From: an uncultured Winogradskyella sp.
Lineage (GTDB): Bacteria; Bacteroidota; Bacteroidia; Flavobacteriales; Flavobacteriaceae
Reading direction: 5' to 3'
Assembly (NCBI GenBank): GCA_913055905.1
Contig: CAJXLB010000001.1
Location: 310,001 to 374,000 of the forward strand
Length of the DNA stretch: 64,000 bases
Shown: piece after piece, positions 9,589-17,580 of the stretch
Layout: each line of letters begins with the position of its first letter
How positions within the stretch are numbered: position 1 is the first letter of the stretch
Program-made: the position numbers and the translations under genes
Notes under the pieces: model-generated
Databases searched by the model: none
What the model saw: the letters and a program-made list of their open reading frames with translations, nothing else
What the model was told of the DNA's origin: nothing

Positions 9589-10792
9589 AAGTCCTAAGGC
9601 CAACAAAATAATGAAGTGGCTTTGGAAAGCCTCAGGTTCCGATTCATACATTTTAGAGAGAAGTACGTATAACGATCAGGTTAAATACGCATGCCTTGGA
9701 GGTATTGTAGTAGCAACTGGATTTATGGCCGCTTTAGCAGGTGGATATGCAATTTACACCATATTCGAGCCTAAAGGTTCGGCATTACAAAATGACATCC
9801 ACATCCCAACTGCAATATTCTCTTCCCTATTTGGAATTATTTGGGGATTAATAATTTTTAATATTGATAGGTTTATTGTTGCTGCCACAGGAAAGGGAGA
9901 TGGTACAGAGAAAATAACATGGCAGGAGTTTACGGGTTCAATACCGAGAATTATAATGGGATTAGTAATTGCAATCACCATTTCCAAGCCAATGGAAATT
10001 AGAATGTTTAAATCTGAGATTGATGCAGAGCTCCATCAAGCACAATTAGAAAAGCGTAAAGATTATGAAGTTGCTACCAAAGCAAACTATGATAGTCGAT
10101 TTGAAAAAATAGAGTCAGAACTACAAAAAATTGAAGATAGACGACTTGATTTAATAGGAAGGATAAAAAATGCCGAGCAGGAATATACAAATCAGCTCAA
10201 TGGGAAAGTACCGGGAACAGTGCCTGGAAATGGACCATTATCTAAAGCTCTTAAAAACCAAGTTGACAAGTTAGAAGCAGAATTGGATGAATTTGATAAT
10301 GCCAATAGAGCCGAAATAGACAGACTAACTTCTGAAAAACTGAGCTTACAGAATGAACTGGCAGAGGAACTTGACAAAAATGAGGAAGTAGCCGGAGGTC
10401 TTGATGGTCTTCTCGAGAGAATTATATTGGCTCACGAGGTGGCTGGTTTTTGGATAACCCTGTTTATCACCTTGTTATTTGTGGTAATTGAATTGACACC
10501 GATATTCTTCAAAATGATGCTCATTAAAAGCCCTTATGATTACATGTCGGACAACATTAACGAGCTTCTAAAGGCTGACAACGGAATACAGATTAAATAT
10601 AATTACTACAAGGATAAACAAGGTCAGGAAAAGAACTTGATTATAAACCATGAGGCCAATCAAAAAATTGAAGAAAAAATGAGCTTAATCAAGGCTCAAA
10701 CGGAATTGAGTGATTATATCATTGAAAAATGGAAGGAAAGAGAAAAAGAAAATATTGACAAAAACATAGATAAATATATAGACGAAGTATAA
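9569..10792 (+). CDS. DUF4407-type membrane protein with long coiled coil (copy A)
   Basis: This 407-residue protein has the DUF4407 layout. Three hydrophobic helices (about residues 43-66, 82-104, 125-142) come first, then a long charged coiled coil (about 148-272) and a fourth helix (about 293-316) with a cytoplasmic-type tail. Conserved-looking motifs are FNIDRFIV (D100) at the end of helix 2 and TISKPMEI (K140, P141) in helix 3. The function of DUF4407 is not known. The coiled coil probably projects to one side of the membrane between helices 3 and 4. It overlaps the previous gene by 20 bp, and the next ATG follows its stop codon directly. Confidence 0.85.
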   Translation: MKRDYYESPKANKIMKWLWKASGSDSYILERSTYNDQVKYACLGGIVVATGFMAALAGGYAIYTIFEPKGSALQNDIHIPTAIFSSLFGIIWGLIIFNIDRFIVAATGKGDGTEKITWQEFTGSIPRIIMGLVIAITISKPMEIRMFKSEIDAELHQAQLEKRKDYEVATKANYDSRFEKIESELQKIEDRRLDLIGRIKNAEQEYTNQLNGKVPGTVPGNGPLSKALKNQVDKLEAELDEFDNANRAEIDRLTSEKLSLQNELAEELDKNEEVAGGLDGLLERIILAHEVAGFWITLFITLLFVVIELTPIFFKMMLIKSPYDYMSDNINELLKADNGIQIKYNYYKDKQGQEKNLIINHEANQKIEEKMSLIKAQTELSDYIIEKWKEREKENIDKNIDKYIDEV

Positions 10793-11776
10793 ATGTTATT
10801 GCGTAAGTCTACATATATCTTTTTCTGGAGAGTTTCAGGTGAGGACCCTCAAATTATAAAAAAGGCTAAATACCGTTTAAAGGTGAGGTTCCTGGCTAGT
10901 GGAATAACAGTATTTGTTCTTTTTTGGATTAGCGTGTTCTCCTATCATTATTCATTCAACAAACTTTTTAATTTACCAATATTATCGTGGGTGATTGGAC
11001 TTGTTTTCACAATGATGATAATTAATATTTACAGACTAAATATTATCACTCTCACTCCAAAAAAATTAAGTTACAGTCTTGGTTACATTGCCTCATTAGC
11101 CATTCGCATTTTCTTTATTGTTTTAATAGGTTTAACGGTTATAAAGCCACTAGAGCTAATCCTTTTAAATAAACATGTTGAAATGGAGATAGAGGCTTTT
11201 AAACATGAAAAAATTGAAGAGACCATGGCTTCATCTGGAGCGTATTTCGATGAAGAAATAAAAAATACTGAAAAAGAACTTTCTGACTTAATATCAAAAA
11301 TTGATGAAAATCGCATATCTGATAGCGAGAGAAAAGTTGAATTTCTTGAAACAAAACTGAAATCATTAAAATCAAATAAGACCTCTGAACTTGAGGAAAT
11401 AAGAAGGTTACTAAATAATTCTCCTTACTTTATTGAAAGCCTAATTTTGATAAATACAAAATATCCAAAAATATGGCTTATCACAGCGTTCCTATTACTG
11501 ATTTTTTTAAGTCCATTTTTTATAAAATTCACGACTAACCCTTCAGGCTTTTACAGCAGAAAGCAAATGTTACTTCAGGAGAAAATTATACTTGAAGAAT
11601 ATCAACTTTTTAAAAAGCGCTATAAAGAATGTTTTAAATCAAAATTGGGTTTATCTGTTGAATTTGTTGAAAATTATGAAAACCCACCTTTTAATACTAT
11701 TAGGAAAAAGGACAATAGAATAATAGGGAAAGAAACAGACTTTATTAATCATTTGTATGGGCAAGGAGAAGATTAA
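10793..11776 (+). CDS. Divergent DUF4407-like membrane coiled-coil protein (copy B)
   Basis: This 327-residue protein repeats the architecture of its upstream neighbour: helices at about residues 34-54, 62-83 and 97-119, a shorter coiled coil (about 125-208), a fourth helix (about 226-246) and a basic tail. Motifs align by eye. INIYRLNI sits where copy A has FNIDRFIV, so the acidic residue is replaced by Y80, and VIKPLEL matches SKPMEI. I therefore infer a diverged paralogue, perhaps a hetero-oligomer partner, though I have not scored the alignment. There is no gap to copy A, and it overlaps the next gene by 20 bp. Confidence 0.75.
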   Translation: MLLRKSTYIFFWRVSGEDPQIIKKAKYRLKVRFLASGITVFVLFWISVFSYHYSFNKLFNLPILSWVIGLVFTMMIINIYRLNIITLTPKKLSYSLGYIASLAIRIFFIVLIGLTVIKPLELILLNKHVEMEIEAFKHEKIEETMASSGAYFDEEIKNTEKELSDLISKIDENRISDSERKVEFLETKLKSLKSNKTSELEEIRRLLNNSPYFIESLILINTKYPKIWLITAFLLLIFLSPFFIKFTTNPSGFYSRKQMLLQEKIILEEYQLFKKRYKECFKSKLGLSVEFVENYENPPFNTIRKKDNRIIGKETDFINHLYGQGED

Positions 11777-13358
11777 AGTCATTAAGAAAAAGGAAAGAAA
11801 AACTTTCATTAAAGGAAGTTTTACAGGTAAATATTATGGTTTTGTTGATGAAAACAAAAAACACCTTGAAAGGTCTAGATTTTACGATATCAATGTTTAT
11901 GAAGGAGAGATATCTGATGTAAATTTAATTTCTGAATCCACCTATAACAAAATAGATACTGAGGTTCACTTTCTTCAAAAGCACTTCAATAATGTGGTTT
12001 CAACTCTGAATGAAAAAGTTGGTGATTTTGATGGATTCCGTTTTAATATTCATGAGCCAAAGGTAGAGTCAATAAAAATAAAAGATGTAACCAAAGATGA
12101 TGGGCAGACTTTTGGAACTTTTACGTGTACCGTTTATGGATACCTAATAGATTTAGTGCCAACGGAAGAAGAGATTTATGTTGATGTATGTGATGTTTGC
12201 AATAAAGCTATTACCGAATGTGACTGCCCAAGACTTCCTGAAAAAATAACAGAAGAAGATAAGGACCATGAAGAACCTCCAATAGCTGAACCTGCTAAAA
12301 ATGAATGGCCCGTATTTTCATTTGATGGTTGTTTTCAGGCCATTGGCTATGTTTTGGGCATTGGTTTTTTAATTCTCCTTTTATTCGTTCTCGGCCCTAA
12401 ATTCATACCCGTATTTTTGGTTTTGGCTGCCTTGTATTTTTTATTTACTTATATCCATTGGATTTCCTCTTTTGTATTAAGACTACTGGATTTCTTAATC
12501 CAAGTGGCATCAATCATAGTTTTTATCTTTTTTGTTTTTACATTGATTTCTATTTTCCGTACAATTTCATCTGACTCCAAGAGCTTTAATAATACTAAGC
12601 CAAATGTTGTGAAAAATGAGAAAGAAGAAAAGGCAACAAAATCTGAAATTTCAGATAGTATATACTTAATAAGTCATAAGCGCATTTGGCAAGATTATAA
12701 CAGAAATGAATATCAAGGGAACCTCAGTGTTTTAGAATCAGATTATATTAACTCTAGAAATCGGCGTAACTCAATAAACCTAAGTTTAAATAATAATTAT
12801 CAATGGACTAGACTTTATAGCTCTTTAATAAATTCAGATAAGAAGAAATTAGATTTAGTGATTAAAACGTTTGATAGCATAGGAAAAGCCAATCAGCTTG
12901 GCAAAATGAAAATGGCAGAAATGATTGTTTCCTGTATTCAGGATATCCCTTATGCACTTGTACTAGCAGACGAATGTTCTGCGAGCACTAATAATGAGAG
13001 ATTTATTCAAAATCATCTGGAAGAATGTCCGAATTGTTGCATAGGAAACATAAAGTATGGACTACAATCACCTGCAGAATTTGTAGCCAATCTTAAGGGA
13101 GATTGTGATACGAGAACGGTAATGTTGTTTTTAATACTTTCAAAATTCGGCTATGATGTGGCTGTTCTCGGAAGCATCCCTTATCGTCATTCTATATTGG
13201 CAATTAATTTACCATACTCCGGTTTATATAAAAGAATAAATGGAGAGAAATACTACGTCTGGGAAACGACATCTACTGGGTTTGAACCTGGCATCTTAAA
13301 TCCTAGCGTTTCAAACATGGAACTTTGGGATGTTCATTTAATTAATAATAAAAAATAA
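11757..13358 (+). CDS. Membrane protein with zinc-ribbon-like motif and C-terminal transglutaminase-like domain
   Basis: This 533-residue protein has three parts. The N-terminal domain (1-160) ends in a CDVC-x6-CDC motif (C145, C148, C155, C157) that looks like a zinc-binding knuckle. A cluster of hydrophobic helices spans about 193-268. The C-terminal domain (about 300-533) resembles the transglutaminase/papain-like fold, with candidate triad KGDC (C450), YRHS (H478) and VWE (E503 in the Asp position). It may cleave or cross-link proteins or peptides at the envelope; substrate unknown. ATG 11757 lies inside the previous gene (20-bp overlap). The next gene is 2 bp downstream. The fold call rests on motif spacing, not on a search. 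Confidence 0.75.
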   Translation: MGKEKIKVIKKKERKTFIKGSFTGKYYGFVDENKKHLERSRFYDINVYEGEISDVNLISESTYNKIDTEVHFLQKHFNNVVSTLNEKVGDFDGFRFNIHEPKVESIKIKDVTKDDGQTFGTFTCTVYGYLIDLVPTEEEIYVDVCDVCNKAITECDCPRLPEKITEEDKDHEEPPIAEPAKNEWPVFSFDGCFQAIGYVLGIGFLILLLFVLGPKFIPVFLVLAALYFLFTYIHWISSFVLRLLDFLIQVASIIVFIFFVFTLISIFRTISSDSKSFNNTKPNVVKNEKEEKATKSEISDSIYLISHKRIWQDYNRNEYQGNLSVLESDYINSRNRRNSINLSLNNNYQWTRLYSSLINSDKKKLDLVIKTFDSIGKANQLGKMKMAEMIVSCIQDIPYALVLADECSASTNNERFIQNHLEECPNCCIGNIKYGLQSPAEFVANLKGDCDTRTVMLFLILSKFGYDVAVLGSIPYRHSILAINLPYSGLYKRINGEKYYVWETTSTGFEPGILNPSVSNMELWDVHLINNKK

Positions 13359-13360
13359 TT

Positions 13361-13882
13361 ATGGATCAAAATTTAATCAAGGAGGGAATATTAAAATTCT
13401 GGGTTTTCCTATTTATAGGGATTATAACGTTACTTATTATGCGCTGGTTTTTTCATCAGCTAAAATTAAAAAAGAGAAACATTGATGAGTTTTCTTCAGC
13501 AAATGGTATTTTTTTGGCAGGAATAATTTTGTCTGTTTTTTATCTGATGTCATCAGTAATAACTCCACTAACTGCAACAATGAAATTATTAAATGATACT
13601 TCCAGTAAATGGACTTATACATTTGAAGTATTAAAATACTCTTCGTTATTTGTAATTATTGTTTTTGTTTCTGCTTTTATTACTTGTGTAATTGCCTATC
13701 AAATTGTGAAGCGTTCATTTAAAAATATTAATGTTTTAGAGGAGATAAACAAAAACAATATTGGACTAAGTTTAATGGCTGCTATCATCATTATTTGTTT
13801 TAGTGTACTAATTAAAGATAGTATTCAACCTGTTTTAGATAGCTTTGTTCCCTATCCTGAAATGCCAAACCTTTTAAAATAA
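13361..13882 (+). CDS. DUF350-like four-helix membrane protein
   Basis: This 173-residue protein is almost wholly hydrophobic, with four predicted membrane helices (about residues 12-28, 46-66, 88-110, 130-152). Two halves each carry a segment of the kind seen in DUF350: SSANGIFLAGIILS in the first and NKNNIGLSLMAAIII in the second. Family members often sit beside enzymes of envelope or polyamine-related chemistry, but the function is not established. It starts 2 bp after the transglutaminase-like gene, and the next ATG abuts its stop codon. Assignment to DUF350 is tentative; the four-helix membrane nature is clear. Confidence 0.65.
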   Translation: MDQNLIKEGILKFWVFLFIGIITLLIMRWFFHQLKLKKRNIDEFSSANGIFLAGIILSVFYLMSSVITPLTATMKLLNDTSSKWTYTFEVLKYSSLFVIIVFVSAFITCVIAYQIVKRSFKNINVLEEINKNNIGLSLMAAIIIICFSVLIKDSIQPVLDSFVPYPEMPNLLK

Positions 13883-14341
13883 ATGTATAAATTAATATTT
13901 CTTCTATTTTTTACTTTAAGTGGTTTTTCTCAAACCTTTTTTGGAAAAGTCATTGGTGTAAAAGATGGAGATACGGTTGTAGTTTTAGATTCACTCAAAA
14001 AAAGCACAACCCTACGATTAGCAGAAATTGATTGTCCAGAAAAAAATCAGCCGTTTGGCACAAAAGCAAAACAATTTACTTCCAGTCAGGTTTTCGGTAA
14101 GACTGTGAAGTATATAGTGACAGATATTGATAGATATGGCAGAGCAATTGCCATGATTTTCTATGGAAAGACTGATAAATATTTATCGGCAGAATTAGTA
14201 AAAAATGGTTTAGCGTGGCACTATAAAAAATATTCAAAGTCAAGGTCGCTAGCTAAATGGGAACTGGAAGCAAGAACAAAAAAGATTGGGCTATGGGCAG
14301 ACCCTAATCCAATAAAGCCATCTATTTGGAGAAGAAATTAA
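13883..14341 (+). CDS. Exported thermonuclease (SNase-like) family protein
   Basis: This 152-residue protein has a short signal peptide (about residues 1-16, ending GFSQ) and a staphylococcal-nuclease-like OB-fold domain. Key positions appear intact: D30 in VKDGDTV, R45 in LRLAEID, D50, E53 in CPEKNQ, and R87 in DRYGR, corresponding to the calcium-binding and catalytic residues of the family. It should hydrolyse DNA or RNA outside the cytoplasm. It is the last gene of the membrane set and abuts the DUF350-like gene with no spacing. A secreted nuclease at the end of an envelope operon is compatible with destroying incoming DNA, but scavenging or a structural role is also possible. Confidence 0.88.
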   Translation: MYKLIFLLFFTLSGFSQTFFGKVIGVKDGDTVVVLDSLKKSTTLRLAEIDCPEKNQPFGTKAKQFTSSQVFGKTVKYIVTDIDRYGRAIAMIFYGKTDKYLSAELVKNGLAWHYKKYSKSRSLAKWELEARTKKIGLWADPNPIKPSIWRRN

Positions 14342-14735
14342 GCTTTATTTAAATGATAAAGATGTTTCCTTTTTTCTGGTAAAACTTACTTTGTAAAACC
14401 AAAAGATAATTACCTACGAGAAATAGTTACTAAGGAAACAGGGTACTTTGAGTTTTTAGTAACTCCCATTGCCCTGTTGTTAAGGTTGATTTTTTCTCAA
14501 TAAAAATGTTGAAACCAAGTAGCTATCTATAAAACACCATTTAAGGGCTTTTATTGGAAGATTCAAATTCTGTAAAAACCTTCTTTACAAAGAGCCCTAT
14601 TAAATGTTTAGTGATAATAGTAGCTAAATTATACTATAACGACCTATTTCTGGAAGGTATTGACTAAATGTTGACTAGATATAAACCTAAAAAACCATAA
14701 CTATTTAATAAACATATAGTTACGGTTTTTTTATG
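14342..14735. other. Structured non-coding gap between the membrane operon and tRNA-Ala
   Basis: No credible gene is present in this 394-bp stretch. It holds several perfect inverted repeats. AGTTACTAA (14425-14433) pairs with 14456-14464, and AACAGGG (14437-14443) pairs with 14472-14478. The two are interleaved, so an RNA could form a pseudoknot. AGGGCT (14544-14549) pairs with AGCCCT (14593-14598). A terminator-like hairpin lies at 14689-14732. It could encode a small structured RNA or be a scar of island integration. Confidence 0.45.
14689..14732. terminator. Bidirectional intrinsic terminator
   Basis: AAAAAACC-A-TAACTAT (14689-14704) pairs with ATAGTTA-C-GGTTTTTTT (14716-14732) with one mismatch. 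There is a T-run on the right for plus-strand transcripts and an A-run on the left for minus-strand ones. It can end the membrane operon from the left and tRNA-Ala from the right. Confidence 0.75.
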
Positions 14736-14809
14736 TGGAGAAGAGCGGACTCGAACCGCCGACCTCTTGACTGCCAGTCAAGCGCTCTAGCCAGCTGAGC
14801 TACATCCCC
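14736..14809 (-). tRNA. tRNA-Ala (anticodon GGC)
   Basis: The reverse strand folds as a complete cloverleaf of 74 nt without an encoded full CCA. The anticodon loop CTGGCAG is closed by CTTGA/TCAAG, giving anticodon GGC. The TpsiC arm contains GGTTCGAGTCC. The acceptor stem has the G3:U70 pair that marks alanine tRNAs (plus one U6:U67 mismatch) and discriminator A73. It sits between two restriction loci, and its 3' end faces the hsd/membrane island, the usual orientation for tRNA-targeted integration. Confidence 0.93.
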
Positions 14810-14822
14810 TTTTTTGGCTATG

Positions 14823-14854
14823 CAAATAAAGCACAATTCCATACATTTTGCAAA
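14823..14854 (-). promoter_or_regulatory. Likely promoter of tRNA-Ala
   Basis: On the minus strand TTTG (14851-14854) is followed after 21 nt by TTATTTG (14823-14829). This resembles the Bacteroidota TTTG / TAnnTTTG promoter and lies about 13 nt before the tRNA 5' end at 14809. The -7 element is not a perfect match. Confidence 0.45.
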
Positions 14855-14894
14855 ATTAACTAACTTTAAAATATTAGTCCATCATTTTTTACCG

Positions 14895-15527
14895 ATGCCA
14901 GATTCTAATTTTAATGAGGATTTAAACAATGAAGCCAAGCTGGCGGAGCATTTGGATAAAATTTATAGCACTATTTTAAATCCAAATGGTTATACAATTG
15001 AACGTCTTAAGGACCTTAACTTACAACATAAAGGCATAGACTTAATTCTCAGTAACTCTAACAAATCCTTTTACGTAGATGAAAAAGCACAGCTCGATTA
15101 TCTGAACACATCCCTCCCAACCTTTGCCTTTGAACTGTCGTATTTAAAACAAGGTCGTTGGCAAAAGGGTTGGCTATACGACAAAACCAAAGAAACCGAT
15201 ATTTATTTCTTGATAACAAATATTCATCTGAATAGAGATGGTGGTGCCAAGGAGCTGTCAAGAATAAAAATTACAGGTGTTTATAGAGATAAACTAATAT
15301 CACTTCTTCAAAAAAAAGGACTTACGGAAAGCAAACTGTTTCATATTGAAAAAGAATTGCGTCAAAGTGGCAAACACGGTAGATATCAATTACAGCAATT
15401 AAATTCAAAAACCGAGGGCATTCTTTACTTTTCAAAAAATAATAAAAGTGAACAACCCATTAATCTAGTACTGAAACTGAACTGGCTAGTAAAAGAAAAC
15501 GTAGGAAAAATTATTGTTCAGAAATAA
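14895..15527 (+). CDS. Candidate type II restriction endonuclease (PD-DxK)
   Basis: This is likely the nuclease partner of the convergent cytosine methyltransferase. Starting at ATG 14895 the protein is 210 residues (an upstream start at 14814 would run into the tRNA promoter region). It has a PD-(D/E)xK-like core: HKGIDLIL (D49) followed by FYVDEKAQ (D62-E63-K64), with acidic E13 and E80 as further candidates. The rest is mixed alpha/beta without other familiar motifs. Its last 17 bp overlap the tail of the methyltransferase gene on the other strand. The family could not be named; the assignment rests on the motif and the neighbour. Confidence 0.7.
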   Translation: MPDSNFNEDLNNEAKLAEHLDKIYSTILNPNGYTIERLKDLNLQHKGIDLILSNSNKSFYVDEKAQLDYLNTSLPTFAFELSYLKQGRWQKGWLYDKTKETDIYFLITNIHLNRDGGAKELSRIKITGVYRDKLISLLQKKGLTESKLFHIEKELRQSGKHGRYQLQQLNSKTEGILYFSKNNKSEQPINLVLKLNWLVKENVGKIIVQK

Positions 15528-16776
15528 ACTCTTGTGCCAAAACTTGTCCGAATTTTTCAACTACGCCTACGACTAAGGCATTGCCCATAAAAAAGGCCCT
15601 TTTTGTATCAGTGACTTCATCGGCTTTGGTGTGATTGTCGGGAAACATATTTAAACGCTCCAATTCTATCGGTGTCAACCTTCTGAGGCGTCCATTAACT
15701 TGGACCACATGTTTAAAACGAGAAGCCGACTTACCTCCTTCTCCGGTGATAATTGTTCTCGAAGCTTTATCTAAAGCATCTGGGAACACCATACTTCCCT
15801 CATTGTAATTATACCAAAAGTCATTAGCCTTGTTATAGCGCTTTTCGTTTTTGGCCCCTTTTAAGTAGATCCACTTATCCAATGTGTCCTCGTTTATGTA
15901 AAACGATTCTGGAACATCTTTTTCAGGAATTAAAACATCACCAAGGGTAAGGAATTTCCCCTCATGGTTGGGTAAATATTTTTCACTCCAATAGTCACCC
16001 TCAATCATAACGCCTGTATTAAAAAATGGAGATTTCTTTTGGCCTTTATTAAAATAATTGGAAACCTCAACAAGGTCTTTTGATAAAACACCCTTAGAGC
16101 TACTATTGCCAGCAGGTGTTCCAGGAAATGCTTTGGCCGCAATCCCTGTTTCAAACAACCATAAAGACTTATCCTTGAGACTTTTTAATTTTTTATAGGT
16201 AGCAGTGGACTTGTGGTAACCAATAATAAATATCCGTCGTCGTCGTTGTGGCATGCCATACTCAGCGGCATTCACAACCTTCCACTCAACAGCATAACCA
16301 AGATTATTCAAAGAGGATAATATCATAGCAAAATCGCGACCGCGTTGCGATGCGGGTGATTTTAAAAGACGATCTACATTCTCTAAAAGTAGATATTTAG
16401 GCTTTTGCGATTTTTTGCCCTCTAAAATTCTATGGATTTGCCACCACAATACACCTTTTTTTCCTATTAGGCCACCACTTCGCTTTAACGTTGTTGCCAC
16501 CGAATAATCTTGGCAAGGAAATCCTCCAACAAGTAAATCGTGATTGGGAATCGTATCAACATCTATCGTGGCAATGTCCTCGCCAGAATGATTTGATTTA
16601 GGCCATCTCTTTTGATATACGATATTGGCATGTTGCTTTTTGGTGCTCGGTTCCCATTGATTACTCCATACAATTTTATAAGGGCTATCTTCTTTTCTGG
16701 GATAACCTTCTAGGCCTATTCTGAAGCCTCCGACACCAGCAAAAAGTTCAACGGTTTTAATTATGTGTTGAGGCAT
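15511..16776 (-). CDS. DNA (cytosine-5) methyltransferase
   Basis: This 421-residue enzyme methylates C5 of cytosine in a specific site using SAM. The ordered C5-MTase motifs are visible: motif I ELFAGVGGFRIGLEG (about residues 10-24), motif IV GGFPCQDYS with catalytic C88, motif VI LLLENVDRLL, motif VIII MPQRRRRIFIIGY, and C-terminal motifs near GNALVVGVVEKFG. A target-recognition stretch lies between VIII and IX. It converges with the nuclease candidate and overlaps it by 17 bp. It starts 6 bp after the stop of the upstream usp gene on the same strand, so it may share that transcript. The site recognised cannot be read from sequence. Confidence 0.95.
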   Translation of the reverse strand: MPQHIIKTVELFAGVGGFRIGLEGYPRKEDSPYKIVWSNQWEPSTKKQHANIVYQKRWPKSNHSGEDIATIDVDTIPNHDLLVGGFPCQDYSVATTLKRSGGLIGKKGVLWWQIHRILEGKKSQKPKYLLLENVDRLLKSPASQRGRDFAMILSSLNNLGYAVEWKVVNAAEYGMPQRRRRIFIIGYHKSTATYKKLKSLKDKSLWLFETGIAAKAFPGTPAGNSSSKGVLSKDLVEVSNYFNKGQKKSPFFNTGVMIEGDYWSEKYLPNHEGKFLTLGDVLIPEKDVPESFYINEDTLDKWIYLKGAKNEKRYNKANDFWYNYNEGSMVFPDALDKASRTIITGEGGKSASRFKHVVQVNGRLRRLTPIELERLNMFPDNHTKADEVTDTKRAFFMGNALVVGVVEKFGQVLAQEFISEQ

Positions 16777-16782
16777 AAGAAA

Positions 16783-17580
16783 TTATTTCAGTCCGCTTAA
16801 AACTAGAACTGGCATTTTATTGGCGTGAAAATCCTTCTTTAAAATCGTATCCTTTTCCCATAATTTTGAAAAGAAACCACGTTTTCTGCGTACAACACAC
16901 AACAGGTCGGGATTATTGCTTTGATAATGCTCTAGAACTGCCTGAAAGGTAGTAGGACGCTCTGCTATTGTTGTATTGGTTATCATAGCTTTTAGCTGGC
17001 TATTCAGTTCAAAATCCTTTTCCTTGTGATGGGCTGTTTTAACAAGCAAGATATTGAGTACGGCTTTATATCTGTCCTTTATAGCTATTAAGGGTTTTAA
17101 AGCATCTTCCTTTTTAATTATTGCCGATTTAACTGCTAATAAAATCTTTACAATAGGTTTGTACTTATACCCTTCAGGTACAATTAATGCCGGAATTTGA
17201 GTGCGCTTAATGATTTTTCCGGATGTTTTTCCTAAATACACTTCTTCCTTTATGGAATTGGTTCTAGGTTCTAGAATAATCAAGTCCACTTCCAGGTTCT
17301 TAGAAATGGTTTCCATAGTGTCGATTAAGTCACCTTTAAATGACTTAGCTATAACCTCGACCCCTTTTTTATCTATAGAAGCAATGTGGGATTCTAAAAA
17401 AGCCATGGATTCCCGTTGAAGGATATGATCCACTTTTATCATGGTCCCTGCTTTGGTGTATACATTATATATTTGAACCACATATACTTTTGCGCCGAAA
17501 GCTTTGGCAAAATCCACAGCATATTGCAGGTGCGACTTTGCGTTTTGAGATGACCCTACAGGAACCAGAATAGTTTTCAT
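16783..17580 (-). CDS. Universal stress protein, tandem UspA domains
   Basis: This 265-residue cytoplasmic protein has two UspA-like domains (about 1-140 and 145-265), the common tandem form in Flavobacteriia. The N-terminus MKTILVPVGSSQNAKSHL is the typical first strand and nucleotide-site start, which is why ATG 17580 is preferred over longer upstream starts. The second half ends with MPVLVLSGLK. The usual ATP-binding glycine motif GxxGxxG is not evident; KTSGKIIKRTQIPALIVPE stands in its place. UspA proteins help cells through stress and arrest, with no single known reaction. The C5 methyltransferase follows 6 bp downstream. Confidence 0.88.
   Translation of the reverse strand: MKTILVPVGSSQNAKSHLQYAVDFAKAFGAKVYVVQIYNVYTKAGTMIKVDHILQRESMAFLESHIASIDKKGVEVIAKSFKGDLIDTMETISKNLEVDLIILEPRTNSIKEEVYLGKTSGKIIKRTQIPALIVPEGYKYKPIVKILLAVKSAIIKKEDALKPLIAIKDRYKAVLNILLVKTAHHKEKDFELNSQLKAMITNTTIAERPTTFQAVLEHYQSNNPDLLCVVRRKRGFFSKLWEKDTILKKDFHANKMPVLVLSGLK

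Noticed and set aside
14736..14809. att duplicate of the tRNA 3' end
   Set aside because: No second copy of the last ~20 bases of tRNA-Ala was noticed within 1-14735; the other end of the island, if any, is outside.
14814..14894. Longer N-terminus of the type II nuclease candidate
   Set aside because: The extra 27 codons run over the tRNA-Ala promoter region and have no conserved look; ATG 14895 is preferred.
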